Below, one piece after another: positions 47,603 to 57,944 of a DNA stretch of 64,000 nucleotides (position 1 is the first letter of the stretch; every line of letters begins with the position of its first letter). Where the stretch lies: the NCBI GenBank assembly GCA_023053685.1, contig JALIGW010000003.1:51045996-51109995 (forward strand), given 5' to 3'. The position numbers were made by a program, and so were the translations under genes. The notes beneath the pieces are model-generated. The model made no database searches, was not told where the DNA came from, and was given only the letters and a program-made list of their open reading frames with translations. This DNA comes from Diadophis punctatus similis (Eukaryota > Chordata > Lepidosauria > Squamata > Dipsadidae).

Positions 47603-49208
47603 ACTGACCTGGGGTTCGGGGCAGATTGGAACCCTGGTCAGCCGATCGAAAGGGCCGTCTAGGATATGGGTTATGACGGAAAGAACCTTTTTTGTTATAA
47701 GTTGGAAGGACCTTCCTACGATCCTTAGACTCCACCAGTAACGGGTCTAAAACCTCCCCAAAAAGGGATTGACCCGCAATCGGCTTAGATGCCAGGCGCC
47801 ATTTTTGGCGAGCATCGGCAGTCCAGTTCTTGAGCCAGTTCACCCTGCGACCTGCGGTGGCAGCCTCAATGGATTTTGAAGAAAAGCGTGCTGCCCTGAG
47901 TGTAGCATCAGCAGTAAATTGAGTTGCAGCTATGACTTTATTGAGGTCTTGATGAATGCGAAGTTCTGATGAGGGGATCCACTCCTGGAGCTGGCGCAGC
48001 CACAAGAGAGACGATCTGGCAAAGAAGGATGCAGAGCAGGAAGCGCGAACCGCCCAGGCCGAGGCATGGTGGGACTTTAGCAGGAGTTGTTCTAGTCGAC
48101 GATCATCCGGTTTCAGGAGCTCCTCAGCTTCCCCCGGTATGGGATTTGGAGAGTGGAGCGCAGCTACCGGAACATCCACCGATGGAGGGGAGAGTAGACC
48201 CGTCAGTTCAGCCGCCGTATTAAAGAATCTCTTGTCCTGCGCGGAAGGCATTGGTCCTGAGGTTGGAGCCACGAACTGTCGCTGCACGTTGTCCAGGAAT
48301 ATCTTGGGCGCTGGAATAACATCCAGCTCTGTCACCTGTTCTTCAAAAACCGGAACTTTGGATGAAGAAGTTGCAGCATCTGTTGTTACTGGAGCAGAGG
48401 CCAGGCCTGCTACATTCCTGGCCTTATGTAGTAACGACTTGAATAAGGCAGGTGGGAATAAGCCCACTGAAGTGGGTTGTTCTGGAGCGAGGCCTTCATC
48501 CTCTGATAGTGCTGTGGGATCACACTCACCCTCTTCCAGGGTGGCAGGTCTGATATCCTCACTGGAATCATCAGATGAGTCTTCAGCAATGGCTGCCCCC
48601 CTGAGGGACTGAGAATGTGCCTGACTAGAAGGCCTAGATGGAATGGCCTGGGCAGAGGCCTGTATTTGCTGGAATCCAGCTAGGCACTGTTGCACTGTTG
48701 CTGCCATGACCATCTGCCAGCTTGGCTGATCAGGCTGATGTGAAGGGCCTGCCTGAGAAGTCAGGGAGCTGGAGGCCACACTAGCAGGGGGCCTAGCCGC
48801 CTGTGTCCAGTCTATGGTGGGAGCAGAGGCCACAGGGATATCTGGTCCAAATGCAGTAGCAATCTCCTGGGGATTTCCCTGGGCAGAGGAGACCAAGCCT
48901 CCTTCCCCCCAGACATTGGGGTCTAAGAGCGTAGGAGCTGGGGCATCCAGATTGTGGACCTGGGCCTGGATCACTACCTGGTGTTTTGGAGGTGCCATGG
49001 CCTCCTCTTGCTGATCCGCCCTGTCCACTATGCGCTGTAGCGCCCGATCACGCCTCCTCTCGTCGCGTTCTGCAGCCTTAGACCCTTGGGTCGATTTAGG
49101 CTGCTTGGCTTCTATCGGGGCAGGAGTAATCTCCTCCCCAGAATCGGGCCCTTTCTGCGTTCTTGCTGGCCTCTTCGGCTTCGCCGGAGCCTTCCCAGCC
49201 TCAGCCAT
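47502..49208 (-). CDS. DIRS gag-like protein
   Basis: A 568-codon ORF with an ATG start (MAEAGKAPAKPKRPARTQKG). The N-terminus is basic and Ala/Pro-rich; the centre is acidic and Ser-rich (EDSSDDSSEDIRPATLEEGE); the C-terminus is Arg-rich with RGRSYKRPYRGWGNKFSRRG, suitable for RNA binding. No CCHC zinc knuckle is seen. Position ahead of RT and lack of enzyme motifs identify it as the gag-equivalent. It is fully open, which supports recent activity. The 218-codon frame on the opposite strand inside it is a shadow. Confidence 0.88.
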   Translation of the reverse strand: MAEAGKAPAKPKRPARTQKGPDSGEEITPAPIEAKQPKSTQGSKAAERDERRRDRALQRIVDRADQQEEAMAPPKHQVVIQAQVHNLDAPAPTLLDPNVWGEGGLVSSAQGNPQEIATAFGPDIPVASAPTIDWTQAARPPASVASSSLTSQAGPSHQPDQPSWQMVMAATVQQCLAGFQQIQASAQAIPSRPSSQAHSQSLRGAAIAEDSSDDSSEDIRPATLEEGECDPTALSEDEGLAPEQPTSVGLFPPALFKSLLHKARNVAGLASAPVTTDAATSSSKVPVFEEQVTELDVIPAPKIFLDNVQRQFVAPTSGPMPSAQDKRFFNTAAELTGLLSPPSVDVPVAALHSPNPIPGEAEELLKPDDRRLEQLLLKSHHASAWAVRASCSASFFARSSLLWLRQLQEWIPSSELRIHQDLNKVIAATQFTADATLRAARFSSKSIEAATAGRRVNWLKNWTADARQKWRLASKPIAGQSLFGEVLDPLLVESKDRRKVLPTYNKKGSFRHNPYPRRPFRSADQGSNLPRTPGQYGQRSFYQDRAARGRSYKRPYRGWGNKFSRRGK

Positions 49209-49794
49209 CGTGAATCAGCTAAAAATAGCGAGTTGCGCGCGCCGCTAGATGGCGCTGCGCTCCCAAGATGGCGACCGGCTCAGGAGGCGAAAGGGCGGGA
49301 AAAACAGCCAAATTTGAAAAGATCGGCCGGCGCTGAGCTTAAAAGCCGCGCCGCCGAGTCTCCAGGCTAAAAGAAGCCGGCCGCAAGATCGGCCTTACCA
49401 GAAATACAATCTGTGAGTCTTGAATTCTCCCCTGTATCTGTGCTCCTTAGGAGCTTTGGTAAGGGAGTGTCCCTCCAGCCTCATCGGAGTGCAAGCACCG
49501 GCCGATGGCAAACAACGCTCCCCTCAGGGCTTGCAAGCCCGTTCCCCAGACAATGAGCAGAGGGGGAAGAGAGGGGGCAGCTGGAATCGAGGCGTTTAAC
49601 AGCCACAAGTGGCGATTTGTTAATGCCTGGGGACGGGAGAAGGAAACAGTTTCCTAACTGTTGTTATTTTTCCTTTCTTAACTAAGTCAATCCTCATGCA
49701 TTTTTCTTTTTTTTTTTTTTTTAAAAAAAACTTACAGTTGAAGCAAGCAGTCAGAGAGGTGTAAATCCACGTCTAGCCTTTTTGAAGGGCTGAG

Positions 49795-49909
49795 TCTAAA
49801 CTGGGCCAATATCCAAGGAGGAGGAGGACAGAGGCTCAGTTTTTGATTGACAGACTCAGCCCTTGATGTGATTGGCTGTGGACAACCCTCACTGAATGCT
49901 GGCTTCAAC
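49795..49909. repeat. DIRS inverted terminal repeat (5' side of the element)
   Basis: TCTAAACTGGGCCAATATCC ... CTGGCTTCAAC, inverse of 44107-44221. Followed by a 16-base unique outer end (CTCCAATGGAGAATGG). Confidence 0.95.
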
Positions 49910-50140
49910 CTCCAATGGAGAATGGCCAGGAAGATACTAGGGGAGACAGATGGTCTCTCACGTAACTGGGCCCTGTGCCTTTACGGCTTTGTAGGTAATG
50001 ACTAGCATCCTGAATCACATCTGGAAGCAAACTCGCAACCAGTGCAGCTTGTGGAGCAGAGGGCACACCAAGGCATGCCCATTACTGTCCATGCTGCCAC
50101 ATTCTGGACCAGTTGAAGCTTCTGGTGATCTTCAATATTA

Positions 50141-51865
50141 ATGATCTGGCATATTTCAATAAAGAGAAGCCAAACTGATCAGGCCATTACATGAGAATTA
50201 AGAGGAAAGCAGTGTCTTTTCTTTTGATTTATATTTCAGGAACTAGTAACTTCTTTTCAAACTGCAGAAACCTGCCAGTCTCATATTGATAGCAAAGATT
50301 GTAGCGAATTAAATCTTTACCTTACATCTGTGCAGATCTAGCTTTCCTGTAGCTATGGTTGGCATACAGCCAATGGCCAGCCAGTAGTAGTTGTTATAAC
50401 AACTTTACCATGGATTTATTACTAAGGAGAGTACAGATAAAATAAATCAGCGATACTATACTTGTTATCTAATCTATCTATTCTAATCTATTCTAATCTA
50501 ATGCATCAAAATATAAAATAAGTAGCCTTTAAACTAAAAGGCTGGTGAACATAAAAATATCAAGTTTATACATTCAAATGCATATGTAAGAATTGTTTTG
50601 AAAATGATTTTGTAGAGGCCCTTGCAAAGAAACATTCTCAGGACTATTTTTAAGACCTTACTGACCACATGATCTGTTTCTGCCTGTCTGTCTCTGTCAT
50701 AATCTGTCAAGAATTTTAGGCGAAGAGGGAATAAAAGTAGGGTTTCTTACTGCAGAAATCTATTTTACTTGTAGGAAACCTGTTTGCACATTGGTCATCC
50801 TTCACCTCCTTACCTGTCTGTAATATACAGGTAAAATTATCATCTTGACTATATCACTTGGCCATAACATTTAAACTCTATCCTTAGCATCTTATCTTTT
50901 TCTTTAATTGTCATCACCTGTGGCTTCTGCAGTATTTCAAGGGAGCAAAAATATTATGGAACACAGCTGTTTCTGCTCCAGCAGCATCTGGAGCAGGTGG
51001 GACTGAAAGTTATGCCTGGGGTTCAGCTTTAAGTTACTTCTAGTTTGAGGTGAGTACATAGCTCATTACGGCTAAACCATTATAGCCAGGATCTCTCTCT
51101 TCTTCCATAAAAGGATGTCTTTCTTCTTCTCAGTAGGTGGTCTCAATTTCATATCAGGAACACCACAAGATACACAGGAAGTATCAAAAATAGCCAGCAT
51201 GAGGATTTATCCCAAGAAGGGCTGGATTTACAAATAGACAAAATAATGTACAAAAAGAAGACCCATACAAAAGGAATAGAAATACTCATATTACTGAACA
51301 AAAATGCCCTAAGAGATACAAATGAAGACAAAGAAGACACGTATTAAGTTTCTGTATGAAGTCAACAAGATTATTAGTTCAGTGTGGTAATCCTCCATTG
51401 TCTAATGCTACTGGGTGGAAAGTTACCATCATATACAAAAGGGAGGCAGGGGAGGTAATGGGTTGGATTTAATTTCCAGTGTCCAAACAACTTGTTTAGG
51501 TCTTGTCAATTAGAGTTAATTGTCTAGCATTCATGTTGAATAAACTTGCCCTTCACTTGATATATTCCAGAGAGCAGACATCCTGCAGATAACTCTCAGT
51601 TAAATGGAACTTGTCACTGTCGCCTTCCTCTTTAAACCGATTTCCCACTAAGAACCAACAAAGGTTGGGTGGCCTTGATGGCTAACAAAAAATTGTGGTC
51701 ACTTCCACATGTCCCAACCTCCGAAGGACAAATAGAAATGCTCCATAGTACCCCTCCAGCTAAGGAACGGGAAGAAACTGAGTGATTCCTTATGCAACAA
51801 GCAGAGATAAACTTTTTATTTACCCCTTCTCTTCTTCCAGCTCAAAATGAGTGAGATGCAGTAGA
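50141..51865. other. intron, no recognised features
   Basis: AT-rich intron. Only a small imperfect pentanucleotide patch (CTATTCTAATCTATTCTAAT near 50470) was noted. Confidence 0.5.
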
Positions 51866-51868
51866 TCT

Positions 51869-52020
51869 GCTGCTGTGGCCTAGAGATGGAGCTCTTGCCT
51901 CACAACCAGGAAGTTGTAAGTTCAATCCTAGGTAGAGGCAGATGTAGAGTCTCCTGCTTGGGCAGGGGATTGGACTAGATGACCTGCAAGGTCCCTTCCA
52001 ACTCTGTTAATCTGTTAAAC
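51869..52020 (+). mobile_element. tRNA-derived SINE with CR1-like tail
   Basis: GCTGCTGTGGCCTAGAGATG, B-box-like TAAGTTCAATCC, GGTAGAGGCAGATG, then TTGGACTAGATGACCTGCAA and CAACTCTGTTAATCTGTTAA. It matches the minus-strand copy at 20715-20868. The tail resembles the 3' end of CR1 at 6900 (GGACTAGAAGACCTCCAAGG), consistent with mobilisation by CR1 enzymes. Confidence 0.88.
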
Positions 52021-52585
52021 TATATAGTTGGTTTATCTTTAAGAAACTATGTGGCAAATCAGAGGTAGGAAAGAGAATGATGCCATGCATTTTTCATAAG
52101 CTCTTGCCTTTTCAATGCAATTGGCCTGCATAATCTTCCTCCGGCTCAATTATTTTTAAAAACATATAATTAAGCCTTAAAGACAATGCTTCATTTGTAT
52201 GCTCGGCAGGCATAAATGAATGGTAGCAATAATGATGGTGAGGAGCACCCTTAAGAAAGTTTCGTCTCATACTCTATTCTTTAATTTTCTCAGGCACCCT
52301 TGCTCACTGTTCATCTGATTTCAGTGCTAGAAAGGCAGTGGAGCGGGCCCTGGAAAAATTCAAGTTTTTGTTTTTAAAGGGAATGAGGAGTCTGAGAACA
52401 GGATTGGAATAACTATATGCATATGTTCAAAACTGAAACATGGTACCTAAGAGGAAGTAGGAAGATGAAGGGAATCTTCCCAGTATTTTCTGCTTCTCTT
52501 TCACTTCTTTTATACATGTGAGAGCCCATAAGTAGAAAAATGAGGTAGAAACTCCTGCAATGCGCATCATTAAAATGCACAGTGC

Positions 52586-52638
52586 ATTCCTTGATATCCC
52601 ATAAGCATAAAAGAAACGCTCATGGGATATCAAGGAAT
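52586..52638. repeat. perfect 17-bp hairpin
   Basis: ATTCCTTGATATCCCAT, 19-base loop, ATGGGATATCAAGGAAT. It lies about 165 bp below an EIF2B3 donor site, inside the intron. Confidence 0.9.
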
Positions 52639-52801
52639 TGCATCCATATGATCACAAAACGAAGAGGGTGTTGTTATATTTAAAGCAAGAGAAACACTAG
52701 TTGTATATTGTAATCCTGCATATTAACAAGGCCAAGGATGTTTCCAGTGTGACATTCAAACATTTTTGAAGTGCATTTGGGTTCTAGATCCTTTTCCTTA
52801 C

Positions 52802-52891
52802 CTGTTCTCCACAAGGAAGTCTATGACACATTTCTTCAGACAGTACAGATGAGCATCCATCAAGCCTGTCCTAATGTGAATTCGTGAATGC
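52802..52891 (-). CDS. EIF2B3: EIF2B3 exon (human residues ~190-219)
   Basis: A 90-nt exon coding for 29 full codons, beginning [20 protein letters not shown]. The human counterpart is [20 protein letters not shown]. It belongs to the end of the nucleotidyltransferase-like domain. The acceptor is CTCTCCAG and the donor GTAAGG. It enters with one base completing a codon and leaves with AG, which combine with the first G of the next exon to give arginine. It is the most upstream exon found here; the preceding exon was searched for up to 64000 and not seen. A 17-bp perfect hairpin lies about 160 bp downstream in the intron. Confidence 0.95.
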
Positions 52892-54230
52892 CTGGAGAGG
52901 AAATAACAGAGAATGAAGTCACTTAGCTCTGCATTCCAGAGTTACTTTAAGAGCTCCACTTTAAAATTTCTTGATGGTAAAATTTTACAAGGGCCATCTG
53001 TGTTCCCAAACCTTTGCTATGGGATTAGTGGAGAGGTGAATTGTGATGGCTCCCATGACTTTAATTTGTCATACAAACACACACCTGCTTATCCAGTTTG
53101 TCACTGATCCCATTCTGTAAGTATATCAGGCTCTAATCCATAAAAACGGATGTTACATTAAATCAATGCCACAAGTTCTTCTGCAGGAGACTTCTGCTTT
53201 AGGTTTGGTATCAAAGGGAAAGACTGATATGAACTGCAGCAACAATTTAAATTAGAAATACCAATATTGCCTAATATTATTTCTACAAACTATTTGCAAC
53301 GTTTCCTTTGTAAGATTTTCTTCTGCTTCCATACAAATACATTTTTTTCAAATAAATTTTACCAGTTTAATTTGTTTACTTCTTTTTTGGGGGGAAAATA
53401 CAACAGAACATGACATTTACAAAATATTATTATTTCTGTAAATAGGTAACAACAAATATTTCTAACCATGAAACGTACTGGTTCCTATTGGCTGTTTCCA
53501 CTGAGTTATTTTCTAAAGTTGAATATATGAATTTTAGAGAAAGCTTTAGGAATTGTCATATCATGTATTTTATATATCCTTTGTCCAGATAGATAAGTGT
53601 GCTCAACTTGTAGCTTATTTAGTAACAGGAAATGTAATCTATTTGAAATAGATTTTCAAAAAAAATAATCTCTCTATTCTTTTAATCAGTCTTACCCAAC
53701 CCAATGTTATCACATTAGAAAAGCACTAAGTTGGAGAAAGCTATTTTGTCTCCTAAGAAAACAAATGAAAGGAAAAGAGAAATTCAACCTTTTTTGATGC
53801 AACTGAAATTTTTTTTAATGGGGATTCTAAACATTGGTTCTAAGCATATAATACCTCTAAATAAAGAATGTACAGTAGACCTTGCTTAATTTACTTAATT
53901 GGGACTTTTAAGTGAAGTGGTTGTTAGGTGGAACATCACATGGCGGCACTACTTAGCAACAGCAGTTTCAGTAGTCCTGGCCGTGTTGTTATGGGAGGAC
54001 CGTTGCATCATTAGGTAAGGACCAAACTCTTCTCCTGCCTCGCTGCATCCGCCTCTGCTTCAACACTCCCATCCACCTATCCCTCTCCCGTTTCTGCCCT
54101 TTTGGCCGCCCTGCACCATCTTTTTCCCTCCAAAATGACAAAAGTCAGCTAGGGCCAGTAAGAGATGGTAGGGGAGTGCAGGGCAGTCAAAAACTTTGGG
54201 GACTCGACATAACTACCATGTGTTCAGCAC
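52892..54230. other. intron with a degraded family E element
   Basis: Between about 53877 and 54230 there is family E-like text (GTAGACCTTGCTTAATTTAC; AAGTGGTTGTTAGG). No exon was recognised in the rest. Confidence 0.4.
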
Positions 54231-54233
54231 TAT

Positions 54234-54510
54234 CATAATTGTTGTTAGTCATGAAGTCGTGTCTGACCCATCGCAACCCCCATGGACAACGTTCCTCCAG
54301 GTCTTCCTGTCGTCTACCATCCCCCAGAGTCCATTTAAGGCAAGTTCACGCTGACTGCTTCAGTGACTCCATCCAGCCACCTCACTCTCTATTATCCCCT
54401 TCTTCTTTTGCCCTCAATTGTTCCCAGCATTAGGCTCTTCTCCAGTGAGTCCTTCCTTCTCTTTAGGTGGCCACAGTATTTGAGTTTCATCTTCAGGATC
54501 TGGACCATCA
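54234..54510 (-). mobile_element. BovB LINE 3' end, minus strand
   Basis: Minus strand: GGACTCTGGGGGATGGTAGA, CCTGGAGGAACGTTGTCCAT, then CGATGGGTCAGACACGACTT and CATGACTAACAACAAT. This GTCAGACACGACT...AACAACAA ending is the signature of BovB. Upstream it reads the ORF2 C-terminus (LKMKLKYCGHLKRRKDSLEK). 5'-truncated. Confidence 0.88.
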
Positions 54511-55378
54511 TAATATCATATTATTAATTAATGGCTGATAAGCAAAAAATATCTGTACCCATTTTTCAGAATAGAACAATTTAAAATGGCAATTTCAAAT
54601 TCATCAAAAACCTTGTAGGCATTTAGTTATAGGAGAGCAACTGGAGCTTTAGAAAGCAAGTCTAACTTTTAGATTTACTGACTCACAGAGATTAGAATGG
54701 AATGAGAAGTGCCTCTTCAAAACCGGAGAAACATTTTCAGACCAGGTGATCTCTATAACTTCTTTGAGCATATATCTTATTTTTTCCATTAATCCCCCTG
54801 TAGTTTAGTAATTCTATGTACAGAAAGAGAGATACAAAAATGATACACCCAGAAAAATACTTGTACTGCCATACATAGACTGCTACCAAAAGACCCCAAA
54901 AAGGGCACATGCACCATTCTCAGCTAGAATTGGAAGTGGCTGTAGATTCAAAAAACCTATTTTCTACCATGTACCCTACCTCTGGCCATAAAAAAGTTGC
55001 AAAATACCAATAGCAACACACTTAAATAACTATTCCAGATTTGATCCTACTGTAATTCTGTCATTTATATCCCTGATCAAAGATGAAAGATCCAATATGC
55101 ACAAGTATATGGATATATCAACAGAAGCAAGCCCACTAAATTTAAGGGGATTTCCATCCTAATAGGCATGATAATTATATGGAGGTATTGCTGAACATAA
55201 CAACACTTAATATTTTGTAAGAGTGTTTTATGTTGAAGAATGTTCCACAAACCAAATCTCCTCCATTAACTTCAATGATAAGAGAGCTCTATATGTTCCT
55301 TCCACAACAGATGTGAAGTTCATGTAACAAGTATGAAATTTTTGGATTTTAACCAGAATATTTATTATTTCCTCTGAG

Positions 55379-56285
55379 GAATAGAATAGAATAACAGAGT
55401 TGGAAGGGACCATGGAGGTCTTCTAGTCCAACCCCCTGCTTAGGCAGGAAACCCTACACCACTTCAGACAAATGGTTATCCAACATCTTCTTAAAAACTT
55501 CCAGTATTGGAGCATTCACAACTTCTGGAGGCAAGCTGTTCCACGGATTAATTGTTCTAACTGTCAGGAAATTTTTCCTTAGTTCTAAGTTGCTTCTCTC
55601 CTTGATTAGTTTCCACCTATTGCTTCTTGTTCTACCCTCAGGAGCTTTGGAGAATAGTTTGACTCCCTCTTCTTTGTGGCAACCCCTGAGATATTGGAAC
55701 ACTGCTATCATGTCTCCCCTGGTCCTTCTTTTCATTAAACTAGACATACCCAGTTCCTGCAACCATTCTTTGTGGTAGAGGGGGCTGATAGCGCGGCAGC
55801 TCAGTAGAGTGGAATGGCTGGATCGGGCACCTAATTTCTGCTTGGAGAGCACAAATTAGAGATTCTAAGTAGGTAATCTGTCCAGGTAGACTAGTAATTT
55901 GTTTACAAAGAGGACAGTATCCAAATTTGAAAAGAGTACTGCGAAAGACAGCTGCAAAACTAGTATTACACTGAACTAAGCCGGTCATTTTGAAGTAAAA
56001 TAAAATCACAATCTCAAGCGCACTAACGCTGAATGTATTATTGCTATTTTTTGTTATAGTTATATGATTCGCACTCCATTAGGCACGCAGGCCGCTACCT
56101 TTATCCTCTGTACTCCCTCTCAGTCTCCTCCACTCACAGGCAGCAGCTCTTCCCACCAGCCTCTGGGAAATTAAAATGTAATGGGGGCAGTTTGAATCTA
56201 CCTTTTTCCTCTCAGTCTCCTCCACTCACAGGCAGCAGCTCCTCCCACTAGCCTCTGGGAAGTTCTGGGGAGATTTATAGATCAG
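55379..56285 (-). mobile_element. CR1 copy with internal deletion (5' end joined to 3' end)
   Basis: Minus strand, in order: tandem ~54-bp blocks (GGAGTGGAGGAGACTGAG-like) at 56208-56261 and 56116-56169 with a 92-base period; an ATG-started frame MTGLVQCNTSFAAVFRSTLF with CPLC; then from about 55775 the CR1 RT C-terminus LQELGMSSLMKRRTRGDMIA; and the CR1 3' UTR with a short AATAG tail. The whole RT and endonuclease region is absent. That the upper part is CR1 5' UTR and ORF1 is inference. Confidence 0.65.
55454..55778 (-). pseudogene. CR1 RT C-terminal fragment
   Basis: Reads LQELGMSSLMKRRTRGDMIA ... NPWNSLPPEVVNAPILEVFK, near-identical to the copy at 6570-6880. The frame stays open upstream across the deletion junction by chance. 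No catalytic residues are included. Confidence 0.88.
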
Positions 56286-56299
56286 TGTCTGTATTACAC

Positions 56300-57847
56300 C
56301 TATTTGTTTAGTCAGGTATAGCAGCTACTGCCTTTGGAAAAGCCCTTGGAAAATTCAACTCTTTCTCTATCCTTCTTAATTGGAAAAGACATGCTACAGA
56401 TTCTGAAATTCTCATTTCTTCCTATCCAAATCCAGGGCAACTGCAAGTCACATTCAACAACAAAAGCCCCATATGCATTCCATGAACAGCACAAAGCAGG
56501 AAACACCTCCTTCATCTGGGCTTGTACACCACAAAAAAATAACAGGGTTTTTGTTTATATCTGAGTTTTAAGAGAGCAATTCCAGAAACTGCAAGTTCTT
56601 ACATGTTAATATTGATTTAATTATCCTGCATAGCACATTTTGTTTGTGTTAAAAAAGACCTCCAACACATTTATTAAAATGGAGTCATAAATGTTAACTG
56701 CTTGCTCAACTACTTAAAGATGACCAAGAGAGAAGATATTTCAAATCTGAAAACTTTTTTACAAGTAAATGCAACATGTTTTAAGTGAGTTCAGTCTGCA
56801 TTTAATTAAAAAAATTATCCAGACAGTCAATCAGATCACACAAATATTGCAACCATGCCAACAATCAAATACAAATTAAAGTTATGAAAGAATTCTAGAA
56901 ATATAAACCCTGGAGCACTCCAGCTCTATTCCTGGCAAGGAGGACAAATTTCCATGTTAAAACAAATCTAGCCACCAACAGGATTTTAAAATAATGCCCC
57001 ATTTAAGCAAATTGGCTCCTCCCATTTGGAGGCTAAATTAAGATTAAACTTGCAATTTAACAAAGAAATACTAACTGAACAATATTGAAATATTCATAAT
57101 TATTCTTTAAATGTTTATTTGCCTAGGTGTTACCCAGTTCAGTTATGGTTACATTATCATAAAGCATAGAATATAAGGCAACAAGATACCTAAACTTAAT
57201 AGTTTAATAGAGAACTCTTTCAGAAAAGGTCATGTTCACGTGGCTACCGATTATGATTTAATAAAGTATGAATGAGAATATACTGATACAGGCAATCTGT
57301 TCTTTCATCTTACTCCTCATTTTCTACAAGTGACTAAAGGCTGATTTGCATGACTACCATGTTAAGTGCTTCTTGAGAGCAGGAACATATGACAACTGTT
57401 ACTCAACCTTGCCCCCTGCCTTGCATCCAAAGTAGTGTTTTAGGATTTCTACCCTGGTAAGCAGTGTGTCCAGTTTGCATTCTGTGTACCTTTATTACAA
57501 TTAATTACTGTGTGCTCTGGTAGGAATGCCCCCTCCCATTCAGTTACTGGTTGAGCTATCTTCTAGGCTAAGGAACAGAAAAAATAAATGGTAAAAAGAT
57601 ATTTTCTTTTTTTTTTTTCCCAGTCCATGGATTGGTGCACAGTTTGAGGCAGAGCCAATACAGAAAGGTCCATACAAAGAAAAGGTCTGTCAATGGAATC
57701 CACATGTTCTCTCCTCAAAGACTTATTCATGGAAAGCAAAGTAATTGTTGCTTCATTTCCTGGTATGGGCCATAGAGTTAAAAAAAACAAAAAACAGAGG
57801 AGGCCACTAATTGGAGACCACAGGTCCAGAGAAAATACCAGGCCCTT
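56300..57847. other. intron, no recognised features
   Basis: AT-rich intron with no exon, TIR or LINE text that I could recognise. Confidence 0.5.
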
Positions 57848-57944
57848 ATGATGGTCAAAGCAGAGGAAGTGGTTGAAGACAGGTTTCTTAAACCAATTTT
57901 ATTTCTGGGAATCAAGCAGCTTAAGAATGCAGTGTGTGAAAAAG
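57848..57944. repeat. left copy of a ~97-bp direct duplication around a LINE
   Basis: ATGATGGTCAAAGCAGAGGA ... GTGTGTGAAAAAG. The right copy at 60029-60131 differs at four positions and carries a 6-base insertion (ATCTGA). Confidence 0.92.

Larger units (their letters stand above)
44069..49925 (-). mobile_element. DIRS-type tyrosine-recombinase retrotransposon, near-complete
   Basis: A 5.86-kb element with gag, RT, RNase H and tyrosine recombinase on the minus strand. It has inverted terminal repeats (44107-44221 against 49795-49909, 115 bp each), unequal terminal extensions, and an internal complementary region (44425-44517) complementary to both outermost ends. This is the defining DIRS layout: the element has no LTRs and no integrase, and is thought to integrate from a circular DNA by its recombinase. 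TGG is present once at each edge (44069-44071, 49923-49925). The ITRs appear nearly identical, so insertion was recent, though two reading-frame breaks are present. Confidence 0.95.
43930..50140 (-). mobile_element. L2-like LINE C-terminal fragment, split by the DIRS insertion
   Basis: Right part (49926-50140), minus strand: a HKLHWLRVCF block followed by RMLVITYKAVKAQGPSYVRD and HLSPLVSS. Left part (43930-44068) continues with SSVKDCHLESGKAPY and a TYSLNKVPQ-like block. This is the order seen in the L2-like RT at 35600-35900 (LHWLPVVYRVRFKVLVTTFK ... YLRDRL ... RLVTPRGRAFSVGAPTLWNQ). The DIRS element lies exactly between. Confidence 0.75.

Noticed and set aside
47956..48612. 218-codon plus-strand ORF inside the DIRS element
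   Set aside because: Shadow of the gag frame on the opposite strand.
44107..49909. Alternative reading of the DIRS as an LTR retrotransposon or endogenous retrovirus
   Set aside because: The terminal repeats are inverted, there is no integrase or protease motif, and the recombinase has the tyrosine tetrad.
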